Positions 1-13,108 of a DNA stretch of 64,000 bases are shown here, in pieces. The notes below the pieces were generated by a model that was given only the letters and a program-made list of their open reading frames with translations, did not search any database and had not been told where the DNA came from. How positions within the stretch are numbered: position 1 is the first letter of the stretch; the number at the start of each line of letters is the position of its first letter. This DNA is from Carnegiea gigantea (Eukaryota; Streptophyta; Magnoliopsida; Caryophyllales; Cactaceae): NCBI GenBank assembly GCA_029747015.1, contig JAKOGI010000107.1:866606-930605 (forward strand). Reading direction: 5' to 3'. The position numbers and the translations under genes were made by a program.

Positions 1-1330
1 TCTTTCTCTCATTGTTATAATTTGAGCCATAAATTAGGGTAAGATAAACTAGTGACATGGACAACGCAACAATGAATATTCTACTCAGACATTCCATCAT
101 CCAAATCCTTCCTCTCCTATCGTAGCTAACGTTATAGATGAAGCACCAACCATAAAAAATATTACTCACCACAAATCCCCTTTTTTTGGACTTTATTTTC
201 CAAAGCTCCAAACAGTACCAATTTATCCAGTGTAGGAAGACTCTTTATTTCTTTTTGTTTATCATAGTGATTGAGTCCTCTTATGTTCTAAAACCCCAAA
301 CGATCCATTGCAATATATAGTGAAATAACCTGCTTTTTCAATCTCATTTTGATCAGAAATAGATTGAACAAAAGGTCTATTCTCTCCTAGTAGAATATCA
401 AAAGGGTTTGAGGTGTTCATCTCACTCTGAATCATAGGTTAAGGTTTAGCACTCTTCCTAGGAGTAGTGCAGCTCTCTTCCCTTTGTTCTTTACTAGTTT
501 AACATAAGCCAAGTCCGATTAGGCAGACTTACATATTGCTCAACAAGTTGTTCAGTATTTTGCTGGATCGAGATATCCTTCCTTACCTTTTTTTAGACAA
601 CACTAGGCCTCCTCTTATAGATCTCCTTGTTATACCCAAATGTGACATTATTGCTATGTTTGTAGGGCCTTCAATTATAATGAATAGGATAAGCAATGTC
701 ATAACCATGTTCATTCTCAAAGATGACCTCTTCTTCAACACTTGAGTAAGTTGAATCTCCACCAGCATCCTGGCAGAGGCCAATCTCTATTTTTGCAGTA
801 TTGCAATACGTTGTTTTATGAACTCCACTTTTACTAACAATCTTACTTAAGTTTAGAGAAACCAATATCTCACGTATAAGTCGGGCAACTCAACCAAACG
901 GCAATTGGACATTCTCTTTGTTTAGGCTCATATTTGGCTACCACTTCTTCTGTTTAGATGTTTATCAAAGAACAAAGGACCTCTATTTAGTGCATTTTGC
1001 CATTCATCGACATTCTTAATCGAAGTAGAAACAGCCCCCAAGTTATGCTTGTCCTAGACCATTTTGAAAAAAACACCCTGAATTACCTCGAAAGGTGGTG
1101 GGGTCAGCGCCAACCACAAATCCAACCACTGTAGCGTTCCAATAGTTCATCCTCTTGTATATCCTTTGTTCCAATCTCAGGTTATCTCCTAATTTGGTAT
1201 AAACTAGACTTTTCCTAACTTGATTTGCAATCAGATGATCCCTCCAACTATCCTTAAGATCAGGATTCCTCCCCCTCTTCCCCTATGGAAACCAACTCAT
1301 CCTTAGTTCCCTCCAAATCAAGCCCATCCT
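1..1330 (-). mobile_element. LINE (L1-type) remnant, ORF1 and start of ORF2, runs off left edge
   Basis: On the minus strand, broken reading frames match a plant LINE. From about 1330 down to 560 lies an ORF1 with a DUF4283-like part and the conserved stretch 'EVIFENEHGYDIAYPIHY' (ancestrally followed by the W-x-P-x-x-C-x-x-C zinc-knuckle lead-in). It is split between two frames at about 760-740. Below 430 comes 'NPFDILLGENRP', typical of the ORF1 C-terminus. Below 300 an endonuclease N-terminus follows, recognisable from fragments resembling 'LNDPNK', 'GLLENKV' and 'VVHVTSQ'. All frames carry stops and shifts, so the copy is dead. The rest of ORF2 must lie left of the window. Family is clear; subfamily is not. 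Confidence 0.7.
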
Positions 1331-3620
1331 CGTGAGACATATCTTATTCCAACCTCACCATAAGTATAGTGCTTTCAGCCTTTAACATTTGATCTATTAT
1401 GTTAGTTGGAGAGAAAATGGCACCATTAACACTATTTTAACACAACAAATGAGCTTTAGACTGAAGCTGATTCAATTTCAGTGCATAGCACATGCTTTCG
1501 ATAATGACTCGGTGACCTCCCACTCCTTTCGCCATAGCTTCGATTCACGGAAGCATACCACTCGCCGAGATAATAAGAGCTTTTTGTTTTTCTCAGGTAG
1601 CTTCGAGTGATGATGCCCATTGCCAGACAAGTTGTACTCAATAATATTAATGAAAGAGACAAAAATTCTTATCAACAAGATTTACATAATTGATAAGAAA
1701 CAAACACGTCTTAGGATATTTGTGCTTGATTCGATTTTGTTGCACTGATATATAGATTTTATTTGTAGGTATTGTGTAAGAACCTTGGAAGTATTCATTA
1801 ATTGATGCTTGGGGTGTGTCATAACCCTCATGTGATGACTAATATTCGACCTACTTCAACTTTTTGTACTTTGATGAGCAACTTATTAATCGCCCCTTCA
1901 GTATGAAAGATTAGGATTTCAAACTTGCCAATTACAAGCAAATGATAAATCGACATTTAACAATTGGACACAAAGAACATTCAAATTCTATATAAAAGAT
2001 TTTTAAAATCTTTTGAGGTTAGTTTCCCGTAAAAGTTAAGGGACATTATGTTAAATTCAAACGCACTTAACTAAATGACTAATTAACAATACTCTCATAT
2101 AGAATTTATGAATTTACTAATGTTTACAAGACATTATATTTAAAGAAGGTACATGGAGATCTTCTAATAAAACAATTAAGAAAAATTCTCCAAAAAAACC
2201 AAAGCATATAAAAGAAAGGTCTCAATTTATGTCTTTTATATTAAATCATGCATATAAAATAATTTATATAACATATTTTAATTTAAAAGATAAATAAAGT
2301 AATGATTCAAATTTTGCACAACATGAGTAGAAAGTAATTTCAAAAATAGGGCAATTTAAGATCTCTTCGGTTCAACATTTAGAATTAACGGTTAGTAGTT
2401 AGTAGTGGTTTACTACCGGCCGCTAGGAGCTAGGAATAATGTTAATAGTTACCAATGTTTATTACGGTTCAAGTTTAGAGATACCAAATAAAGGTTAGTC
2501 AGCATACAGTAGCATTTACCAACAGCCATGATTAGTGTTTAGCAACATTTAGAAGTGACTAGGAGTAGTTAGTGGTTATCAAATACTTTCTAAACTTCAA
2601 AAAGGCCCTTAGAGCACTTGCAATGCAAGGCTCGCGGGTCAAAAATTTGGCTCACGGTTCAAAAAATACTATGCATTAGTGATTCATTTCACGTGCCCCA
2701 CAGTCCAGCTCGTGGCCCTGATCCGCCCCCCACACATTTTCTCTCTTTTTTTTGCCAACTAAACCCTTAAAACTCTAAAACCTAATAATATATTAGTGGT
2801 GGGGTCTATAAAATATTATGTTATTTGGTGATCCATAGAATATAGAGAAGAGGAAAAAAAAAAATTAGCTCATGGGATGATGTGGAGGGTGTAAGCCCCC
2901 ACTCACCATTGCATATTAATAAATTTTGAACCTCAAAACAAAATCACTTTTCGCCACTGCCATTTGTCTGCAAATTATAAGGCAGTTTAGTGTCTATGGA
3001 TTCCAATATCATATGAAGTGATTTCCATTTTTCTTAGAAGTTTCTAAATCCCTTATTTTCACCCTATCTTCACAAAAAAAAAGTTAAATTTTCCCTTTTA
3101 GACAATGCCACGTCCCCTAAACAAATAGACCTAACGGTAGGGCATAAGTGTTGCCCGTCCTCTCTAATGGAGCAGAGAACGTGCTCGAAACTGACTTGAG
3201 TGGCTCGTACTCATTTCCGACTCAAGAACGTAAATAATCTCACCAAAATGTGGTCCCGAAACTCAAATCACCTAAATTGAATGCGAATTAAATTTTCCAC
3301 AAAATTGCTTCTTTTTGCAAGAAAAATTTATTAGACCAGTACATTATCTCCTAAAATAAAAAATCATTAGAATCAAGTTTGAATTGAACCAAAATATTTG
3401 CTGACTCACAACATAACTGTTTTTAACTTAACCAAACTTATACTCGAACCAAACAATCTTTTTACAAAGTATACTTTTTTCTTTGGTCCAGACTAGTAGT
3501 TTGAGGGCGTCCTCCTTTTCCTTTTCTCTCTTTTTTTTTTGGGCTAGCATGGAAGATATAAAGACCTTTTACAGAGGACCAAATTACGAGATTAGATTTA
3601 GATGAGAATATCTAATACAC
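1331..3620. other. AT-rich intergenic DNA, no gene seen
   Basis: No convincing open frame or splice-joined gene was found. Two stretches look like old MITE-type repeats. One is 2345-2607, rich in TTAG/TAGT motifs with loosely inverted ends. The other is 2609-2925, starting GAGCACTTGCAATGCAAGG and ending near CACCATTGCATA. Neither has a target duplication I can prove. Confidence 0.4.
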
Positions 3621-3628
3621 AATTTATT

Positions 3629-4503
3629 TAGAGGTGAGCGTGACTAGGCACCCGGTTAGATTTTCAGACACGAACCAGATCCTAGAATTTGAAACCAATC
3701 CCAGAACTAGTTCAATCAAGTATACAAATTTTCGACCCAATATGAGACCCGGTTGGGACCAAGTCCAATTTCGGATTCCCAATTCCTAAGTCAACTTCTT
3801 TTTTTTTTTTCATTTTTCCTAAGAAAATAGAGAGGGGGAGGGAATAAGGGGAGTCCAGAACCTATATCCAAAGTCAAATTCCTAAAAATTAAATTATAAG
3901 GTTAAATCAAATACAAAGTAAGCAGCAAAAAGATTCACGTACTTTAAATCTAAAATAAGCTCAGAGAATTGGAAACAATATTTATCACAAACCCACAAAT
4001 TAAGATTACGAAACGAAGAGAGACCCAAAAATTATTTTAATTCACTTGAAATAATTCACTTGAAATATAGAGGGAGAAAGAGAGGGAAGCTATTAAAATA
4101 ATATAAAAATAAATACTTAGTAAGCAACAAGACTCTTGAAGAAAAGAATCAAAGTTTGAAGGAAGAAATTCATAGTTGTCGAGATGCATAAAGAGTAAAT
4201 CAGTGATGAATTGAAAGCAAAGAAACAAAAAATTAAACTTGTGTAGTTAGAGACTGGATCTGGGCACATAAGATACATCACTTAGGGAATAAAGGTTTAC
4301 TTTTTATATTTTTATCGAAATTTTTTAAATTTTGACTAGGTGCTAGGTCTAGTTCCTGTTCCTAAATTTTAGTATTCGAAACCAAGTCCTAGATTTTTGA
4401 ACCCGTTCCAGAACTGATCTAATTGGGTCTAGATTCTGCATCCTTAGAATCCGAATCAGTTCTGGATCCGGAATTCGGTGCCTGGTTTTTTGGCTCACTC
4501 CTA
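3629..4503. mobile_element. Non-autonomous hAT-like DNA transposon (875 bp)
   Basis: The left end starts TAGAGGTGAGCG and the right end, read inward on the other strand, starts TAGGAGTGAGCC. Both continue into related 'GGCACC' sequence, giving imperfect terminal inverted repeats. The element is flanked on both sides by the same 8 bp, AATTTATT (3621-3628 and 4504-4511), the duplication length made by hAT transposases. The interior is AT-rich, has no transposase frame, and repeats a phrase about 'gaaaccaa-tcc-taga' in inverted orientation near each end. It lies 190 bp upstream of the BSH start codon. Confidence 0.85.
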
Positions 4504-4692
4504 AATTTATTATGTATTATTATTGGAAATAATTCTTTTTTAAAAAAAAAAGGCAAATTGCAGCACGAAAATTCTTGTTTGGTTTTTGCGACACTGCAAA
4601 TGAGGTTGGCCTTTGTGTACTCTAAACTGAGGGTTCGAGCACCAATAACAGAAGAAGAAGAGCTTCTGCGGCCTGAATTGAAACTTGAAGGG

Positions 4693-7600
4693 ATGAAGCC
4701 CCAACTCGCAGCAGCATTCAGAGCCCCCGTCAAATTCCGAATGTAACCCTAGTTTTCTCTCTTCTCCATTTAAGTTCCTTCTTTCTGCTTAATTTCTTTC
4801 TTTCTTTTTTTTTTTTCCGTTCAATTTATGATGATGTTTTGGTGACAGGCCAACCGCAGATAATCTGGTTCCAATCCGGCTGGACATAGAAATCGATGGT
4901 CAGAGATACAAAGATGCCTTTACGTGGAACCCATCAGGTTTCTCTCTCCTTCTCACTCCTTTTTTTTCCTTTTTTATTTTGGGTTTGTTGGCATTGTATT
5001 CATGGAAGGGGATTGCCCATTATGCAGTTTTAATTAACCAATTTCAACTGTTGCTAATTTCCAATGCCAATTAGTCTTAATTCAATGTGAGTTGAGTGTT
5101 TGTGAAGTTTTTGACTTGTAAAGTCCAAATCTTGGTTGTCTATTAGGATTAAAAGTCCAAACCCAGGTATAAAATTTACGTTCCCAGAACCGGTGAAAGA
5201 TGCTACATTAGATGAAACTTGGGATTTGGATTGTGGGGATATGATTTTTACTCTGTGGCGGCTAATGTTTTGCTTGGCATGTATGTTCCTTGTATAGTGA
5301 ATTGCTTGTCTTGTTCTCTATGTAAGATTAAACCAAGCTTCATGTGAGAAGCTTATTATCCTGTAATGTGGGTGATTGAAGCTCAATCCTACTGTGAGCG
5401 TAGTAAATTGGTATGCCGAGATTTGATGAATTCTCTTGTATCAGTGAACCTGTTAGAGACGAGCCCAATGAGCCCAAGCTCCTCTTGTCCCTCTTGATTG
5501 ACTTGGTTGGTGATAGGTTGCCAGTAACTAGTGCATGCTTGAACACTTCAAATAAAACTATTATTTCCTTCATACCCTACAAGCCTAAGTTCTTTTCTAT
5601 TACTTTTGCATTTCCTGTTCATTTTTGGATGCTTTTCCTTCAGTCAATGCTAGAAGTGTCTCTACTACTTTTTGAGGTGCAATTTTTCACTGAAGTCCTT
5701 CTTATTTGATTGATCCTGCAGATCCTGATTCAGAGATTGTAGTGTTTGCGAAAAGAACTGTCAAGGACTTGAAACTGCCGCCAGGATTCGTAACTCAGAT
5801 AGCTCAGTCTATTCAAGTAAGTGCAAGAATCCTAATATCTGCTTGTTCATCTGCTGAAAGAGACAGAACTTAGGAATATCAACCTTGGACAGTTTTGTGG
5901 GAACTAGTCACTGGCCCTCTTTCTTTTTTGTACATTGCATGTGCTTACTTTTGCGATTATAAGCTGATATACTCTTGTATTACTGCCTATGTTCTTTCCT
6001 TTGTCATCTGATTATCACAGTCACAGCTGACTGAATTCCGATCATATGAAGGACACGATATGTTTGTTGGTGAGAAGATTGTCCCGATCAAGGTTAGGTT
6101 TGTTTTTTTGTAGCTCTCGTTGTACTTGTCATATCTATTTGGGATCAATTATCACTGAGATTTGTTTTTGTTTTTTCGTATTTTCCAGCTAGATCTCCGA
6201 GTAAATCACACGCTTATCAGGGACCAGTTTTTGTGGGTCAGGGCATGTCTGAATTTTCTGATTGCTTCTATCATCTGGTAGTTGTTTTATGTTATATTCC
6301 TTATGAATGGCTTATGTTGTTAGGATCTGAACAACTTGGAGAGTGATCCTGAGGAGTTTGCGAGGACCTTTTGTGCTGACATGGGTATTGAAGATCCTGA
6401 AGTTGGGGTGAGTAAAGTTGTTCAATCTAATTACGTTGTTTATGATTTGAAATTTTCTATTGCAGTCTTGCTCTGTTATTTGCAATAGTTTAGGGGCTGA
6501 GACCTTATGCATTCATTCTTTGTGCGCTCTTGTGATTTGAAAGTTTCTTAGCCACATCTGAAACTGGGGACTTGTTTCTTATTACTTTCCACTCCTTCAG
6601 TACATGTTGGGCCATCTGAGCAGTTGCATATCATTGTCTTCCTGAAAGTCACATCAATGGCATGTGTCTGCACGATTGATATGTTTAATTATATATGTGA
6701 AAAATGTAGTTAAGTATTCTTAATTTGATCAATCTGATTTCCTGGTTTCTTATGTTATTGTCTTCTCATAATAGGCACAGTGTGAGTGGGACAGGCTGTT
6801 GCGGTTAACTTTGAGATTAAGCCATGTCTTTATGAGCCTATAATTTCCAACCTATACTTGGAACCAAAACAATGGAACCCAACCCCTTGTTTTGGCTGGC
6901 TTAGGTCTCCCAGTTCCGGTACTCAAAAAGATATACAAACTGAATCTGTAAGTTGAACAGGAAGAGCTTTACTTTAAGTTTTTCATTGAGAATACATAAT
7001 ATTTCATCTCTTTTTTAAACTTAGTAGAGGACGTTTGCAAACTCTTTTTGGACTATTTTGTTGATCTATTAGGAAACTTCTGTGCATATCTGTGGTTGCA
7101 TTTATTGCCAACAAAACTATAATCCTGGGTGAGTTGAATTTGGTTAATGGAGTTTGAATCCTTTAACCTGAGACGTCTTTGGCTTGTAGTATAGCTATCC
7201 AAAACCAAAGATGTATTCAATAACCTAAATCAACCTCATTTGGCTAGTTTAGTTTGTTTCTTTAGGTTTACTGATCCACGGCAGCAGTGAATTCGGGTTA
7301 AGATTTTCCAATGTGGAGACTCCTCTACCCCCCCCCCCCCAAAAAAAAAAAACCCTCCCTGCCGAACCAAAGAAAGGACATGTAACTTGTGATCATAAAG
7401 GCAAAATCTGGAGAAAATGAAGCATGTTGCACGAAATTACATTTCATTATTTTGCATACAGCTTGTAACCTTGAAGACAAGCACCCACTTTTCCTCTTAG
7501 GGAAACCAACTATCTACAATTTCCACTTGTTGCTTGGCTGTGGTTTGTCTGCTAAATAGTTTAATGCATTGAATGTCTCTTATCTTTTCTGTGCTAACCA

Positions 7601-10404
7601 AGCATTTGAAGCAATTTGCATGCTTCTTGGGATAGTAAAATATGATGGGTTAGCATAATCGCTCATATCAGTTTGCTTATGAAGGCGCGAATCTGGCAAT
7701 CTTACAAAGACTAAGATTCATATTGAAATCTCACTTGGGCCTTATGAAATCTGAAAGCAAGTTGACTGTTATGTGAAAAACAAAAATGCATGCAAAAATC
7801 TTGTGCCTTGCCAAACATCTAATTCGCATTCTGCACTCTTTGCCTGTTGCTCTTACTTGTACATCCTACTTATTCTAGTTCACTTCCTTCTTTAATAATT
7901 ATCATATGGTTTTATTCAATTTGTTTCATGCTGAGCAAGACTCGGTTTTTATTCCTTTTTTTTTTTGGGTGAAAGAGTCTTGATTCGATCGAGTATGCAT
8001 TTATTAGAGCACTTGAATATCTTAGCTACGTCTAGGATCATCTGGAGGTGTTGCTTTGGAAACCCTATTCTTTTTCTATTTATAACTTTTTTGTATGGTC
8101 ATGTTCTTTCATGTTAGAACAGAATTTCAATGTAAGGGCAAGCGTTCATTTCAGTTGATAATGCATTTGTTAGCACTTGGATATGTTGACCAGATAAGGA
8201 AATGATGTTGGGCATAAACTAAGCTACAAATAGAAACCAGCACAAAAAAAACCCCCCCAAAAAAAAAAAGCAAAAAAATAGAAAGAAGGAACAAAACAAC
8301 ATTGCAGCCTGCAGATGTAACAAATATAGACTCTCTGGGGTAGCAATTGAAGGAGAGGAATATGAAAGATGACTGATAATGTGTCTCAGATTGCTCTTGA
8401 ATGCACAGATGATAAAGGAAAATGCTTGCTTAGAATTATTGATTTTGTGCATTAATGGAAGTTATCCAGTGATGTTTTAACCTCACTCTTGTGGGACATT
8501 ATTAAGTACCTAAGTTTCTCCATTATTTTATTCTTATTCTGAGGGTCCTAATGGCTTAATCTTCACTGCTAACTCTTTTGCAGCCTGCTATTGCTTTTGC
8601 CATCAGGGAACAGCTTTATGAGGTACTTATAACTAAATCCTTTAAGATCTCTGAATGGGCTTCTTTCTAGAGTTCTAGTTTGTAATCAAGCACCCAAGCA
8701 ATCAAGCAAATAACTTAGGTAAGGCAACTCGTAAACAATTCACCTACTGTGGTTTTAGATTGCCGTGCAAAATGTGACCTCAGCAAAGGAGATAAGAATA
8801 AACAAGAAGCGTCGTGGAATTGAGTACATCCCTGTGAGGTATAGCTTTGATTGGTTTGGTGAGACAACACGCAGTTCTAGTGCTGATTATTTTTAATATG
8901 TCAACCCTGACCCAAGTTTTTGTTTCAGTAAAGCTGGTGTTACTGCAGTGGACTTGGTCAAGTTGTTTGGCAGCAAGTCAAGTGTTATTCGGTAAGATTC
9001 CCCCCCCCCCGGGTAAGCTCTCTTTCTTTGTTAATCATAAGAGAACTGTGTTGTGTCTTTTTGTCAATCCCTTCAGTTCTCTTTCTCTTCATCATCAGAT
9101 TTTGACCAGCTGTCGCAACATTTGCAAGCTTTCCCTTCTAGTCTTTTGCTTCCCAGCATTTTACTGTCTTTTGGTTCTCTTGTACATATGAGGAGCTAGA
9201 TTGTTAGTTGAGTCAACCGCAAGCTCACTTCTGAGAAGGGATCTAAATACAACGTTTTACATGCAGTCCCTATGCACTCAGCTGCTTGCCTTGTTATTAC
9301 GCCTGTAATACGTAGATGAATTTGTTTCTTCTTTCGAAAAATCCTCTTTGCAATTTTATTGTAGGGGTAAGGGTGTTTACATTCATACCTCTCCCTGACC
9401 TTTGGGACCATGGGGTAGTGGTTTTGCTTTTGTTGGTTGGTAATACTGCAAGTATGGAAGTGGCTGTGTACAGTAATCCTCTGATCATAAAAAGTTTGTC
9501 TTGCTTGTGCTAGTGCATCATGTGCTTGAATTGACATTATTAGCTTAGAATTAGAGGTGTCTAGTAAGCTACATCATGAGACATTAGTTGAAATTTAAGA
9601 TGGTGTTGTTTATTCTCTGCATGGCATTACTAGATTATGTTTGACTCACTATGATGTAAGGGTGACCAACAAGGACAACACAACTGACAGGTTAAGATGT
9701 GGACAAACTGTGCCTTTAACTGGGATTTCGAGGTTGGTTCTCAGTAAAACACGGTGTTGGCATCAGTTAAACCTTTCGTCAATAATTCCTTTGATGATAT
9801 TGTCCACTGCAGATTTCTTGTTTTGTTAGTAAAATTTGTACCCATGGACATTTCTGTAGATGTTGTGGTGAGCATCTTTTCTCACCCATCTTCTACCCAC
9901 TATTTAATTGTTGAATTGTTAGCTTTTTGTCAACTGTGTTGATCTCATGTGCTTTTAATGAATTAAATGTTTCTCCGCTTGGGCCCTTTGTCCTCCCCTT
10001 TTGAGCTACTCATGCAATTCTCTAACTTCATTGTGTGGCTGGAGTTTACCTTGAAAGAGGCGTATACTAATCATATTCTTTGCATCCGAGGCTGATGATT
10101 ATTGATTAGAGTGAACTTTCTTGATCATGCAAAAGATAACATGATTATGATGAGCACTGTTCTTTGCTTCTCATTGCCTACTTAGCCCTTCATGATCTCT
10201 TCCTCAACCCCTCGTTGAACTCGTTTATCTACTTTTTCCCCCTCCCTTGAATGTGACGGTCTAGTAATCTCTGTAAATCAAATTCTGTTTGCACATGGAT
10301 TCAGGAAAAGGAAAGACTGGGATGTGTTTGAACCAATTGTTGATATCCTATCAAACGAGGAAGTGGAAGCGCTCGAAGCAAGAGAAGATAGGACCATTCG
10401 CTGA
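4693..10404 (+). CDS. BSH: SNF5/INI1-type SWI/SNF chromatin-remodelling subunit (BUSHY), ten exons
   Basis: Core subunit of nuclear SWI/SNF (BAF-type) remodelling complexes. Exons read from GT-AG boundaries are 4693-4742, 4849-4937, 5722-5816, 6021-6092, 6189-6236, 6324-6407, 8584-8622, 8759-8838, 8929-8991 and 10305-10404. They join to 720 nt, a 239-residue protein without any internal stop, close to the about 240 residues of Arabidopsis BSH. SNF5 repeat 1 covers roughly residues 18-85 ([17 protein letters not shown], then [12 protein letters not shown]). Repeat 2 covers 99-165 ([20 protein letters not shown], then [10 protein letters not shown]). A basic stretch INKKRRG and a C-terminal RKDWDVFEP follow. 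The start was chosen because MK...PVKFRM matches the family; upstream in-frame ATGs at 4600 and 4423 exist, the latter inside the hAT element. Introns 6 (2.2 kb) and 9 (1.3 kb) are the long ones. The gene looks intact. Confidence 0.96.
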
Positions 10405-11333
10405 GTTGGTTTTATGGTAATTCTGCTCTGTCTAGTTATTACACCGTGCCCGGTTAATGGAGGAGGGAAAGGAACAAAAGTTGATGTATTTTCACCATGT
10501 AAAAGGAAGGAAAAGGGAGGGGAAATGGGTTTAAAATCGAGGTGATGAGGATGTGAAGGTCAACTTTGCTCCGTTTCTCCTTCATTTAATTTTCCCAACT
10601 TAAAATGGGTTAATTAGTCCCTTGTTTCCCTCCCGTGCCTCCCATCCTACTCTCAACCCCATGTGGATGCCATTGGTAGTACTTTGGCTCGGGTCGACGA
10701 TACTGGAAAGGGCCCAGGAACCATGTACATGATGCCTATATAAAAGTTTGTCTATTTGGGTACAACTTTGAATAACCATTTTTGCTGTTAACTTGGTATT
10801 TAACCAAATTCTCGTCATGTCAGGTTGGATATCCCCTCCTCTCCGACGGCCAATGTGCAATTCACTGCTTATAGTGTCATACTTGCACAGGGTGCCCATT
10901 GGCTTGTTCAATGCCCTGTTTTGCTTGTATTAGTCAATGTCTATCATATGTAGCATTAACTTTCGATACTAGAAATTGTTAGCTTACTAGTACTTGAATT
11001 AATCATTGTGCATATATTTCCTTCTACTAACGCATTTTTGGCAAGCATGTTTCTTATCACAAAATTCGTATATACTTGTTATATAGATAAAGTTTGTGAT
11101 ATTGTTTCTATTCGAGGATTAGTGTACGATTTAAACAACCACCATATGATGAAAAAATCTTATCCGTACATGTGTCTTCATCAAATCTCATCTTCTCTCT
11201 ATATTTCATTGAATGAAATTGAATTTCAAAAATTAGAAAAATAACTATAAGTTTGAAGAAATTCCACTTAATAGAGAATCATTTGGTTTTGCACGATTCA
11301 TCAACCCCAGTCCTTTTAATCAAGCATTGAGGT
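10405..11333. other. BSH 3' UTR and intergenic DNA
   Basis: The first few hundred bases after the BSH stop are presumably 3' UTR. No exact poly(A) site can be fixed. Nothing else coding is seen. Confidence 0.5.
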
Positions 11334-13108
11334 CCTGTTCTTTTTGTTTGAAAATTATAGGGGTAGGATGGTTGAGAGTGGAAGGGGAGGAAGGAGTGGG
11401 TAGGAGTTGTATTTTTTTTTTTTTTTAAAGTGTGGGAAAGAGGGGGAAGGAGTGGAAAAGAGTGAGAAGAAGGGGAAAGGAGTGAGAATGAGTTGCATAA
11501 CGTAGAAGAGTTGATGTAAGTTATGTATTTTGGTTTTTAATGTAATCTTTTATTTGTGATGGTAATTATCGATGATAAAAAAATATTTAGACTGAAAAAA
11601 CTATTTCTGTGTTGACTCAGGTACAAAATATTGTTTCGTGGCCATGGTTACCTCAAAAAAATTGTAATTTTCGTTATTCGTAAAACAAATTACGGATATA
11701 TTTTTTTCATATATTAACCAAATACGAACAACGAAAAAAATACACATATGTTCAGGCCTTGTTCTTTTCGTTGGTAAATTCAAATTTATCAACCTTAATC
11801 CACTTCAACCCACATCAACTCACTTTACGAACTTCAATAAAAAAATATCAACTTTAATTAATTTCAACCTACTTTAATCCACTTCAACTAACTTCAATCT
11901 AGTTCAGTCCACTTCAATCAACCATTTTCCACTATTTTGGCCCTATTCTTTTCGTGGGTCAATTATAAAATATCAACCTCAACTCACTTCAACCTACTTC
12001 ACCCCACTTCAATCTACTTCAACCCACTTTCATTATTTTAACCAAATTTAATTTGTCACATAAAAAAATTCAACCCACTTCAACAAGCTTCAACTCACCT
12101 CAACCTACTTCAACCTACATCAACCTACTTCACCCTTTTATCCACCCCAATTTATCCATGAAAAGAACAGACCCTTTAACCAACTTTTACCCATCATATA
12201 AAAAAATTCAACAAATTTCAACCCACTTCAACCTACTTCAACTAACTTCAACTTATTTCAACAAAAAAATACCTACTTTAACCCACTTCAATAAAAAAAT
12301 ACCCACTTCAACCTACTTTAACCCACTTCTATCAATCTCAACCAACTTCATCTATTTACTAATCAATATTTCCCAATGAAAAGAACAGACCTTCAGTATA
12401 CGGAAAGCAATCATCTGCAATTTGTATGAAGAACTTTCAATATTTTGTCACTAATGCACACGGAAAAAAATATTCGCTCCAAATACACGTACAATACATT
12501 TGCACTTCCTGTCACAAATTACAAACAACGCCAAAAAATTTACACATTCTTTCATCATGTCGGAAAAAACATCTGCAAATTTAGCCACAAATTACGATGA
12601 ACAAAAAATAAATATATTACACATACAGCAACAATCATCCACGCTTTGATGACCTATAACAATATTTCGTAACCAACGCAAAAATAAAAAAATTAAACAT
12701 CTTGTCCATATACAGAATCAAACCAAAAATATCTACCAGTCACAAAAAACTAGCATTTACTTAACAAAGCGAAAAAAAATTATTTCTTCAATATATATAA
12801 CAAAAATTACGTCATCTACAATTTTTGGCACGACTAATAAATATTTTTATAACATCTGAAAGATAAATAAAACTTTTCATAAATATTATCAAACTATTCA
12901 TACACACAATTACATAAATTATAAAAGTTTTCAAAATATGAAACATCATAGTTATATATAGGAGTGGGAAGGAGTGGGTGAAAGTGGATGAGAGTGGGAC
13001 GAAGTAGTATTTTTTTAAAGTGTGAGAAGATATGAAAAAGGGGGGAAGAAGTGGGTGAGGATGGAAAGGAGTGAGTTGAATTCATTAAACTACGAAAAGA
13101 ACGAAAAT
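11334..13108. repeat. Nested MITE-like repeats with GTTCTTTTCGTTGG-type ends
   Basis: Several copies of a terminal motif GGCCyTGTTCTTTTCGTGG or its complement (CCAATGAAAAGAACAGACC) are packed here. An outer pair at about 11755 and 12388 encloses an inner pair at about 11939 and 12174. The interior is a degenerate run of 'CCCACTTCAACCTACTTCAA' units. Outside them are two related purine-rich blocks (11334-11515 and 12957-13108) sharing 'GTATTTTTTTTAAAGTGTG' and 'GGAAAGGAGTGAG', the second ending CTACGAAAAGAACG. The simplest reading is element within element within element. Only a possible TTCAG repeat flanks the outer pair, so the exact boundaries are unsure. Confidence 0.6.

Noticed and set aside
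2345..2925. Two MITEs with defined ends
   Set aside because: Inverted ends are too weak and no flanking duplication can be shown; noted only as possible repeats.
4423..4692. In-frame N-terminal extension of BSH as the real start
   Set aside because: Begins inside the hAT element and matches nothing in the family, whose start is MK-PVKFRM-like; kept only as a finding.
7330..7351. Poly-C/poly-A junctions (also 8250-8270, 9001-9010, 23401-23414)
   Set aside because: Simple homopolymers, possibly with length error; no consistent structure beyond that.
8847..9191. 114-residue plus-strand open frame
   Set aside because: Overlaps BSH exon 9 in another frame and reads through the poly-C tract in the next intron; no domain.
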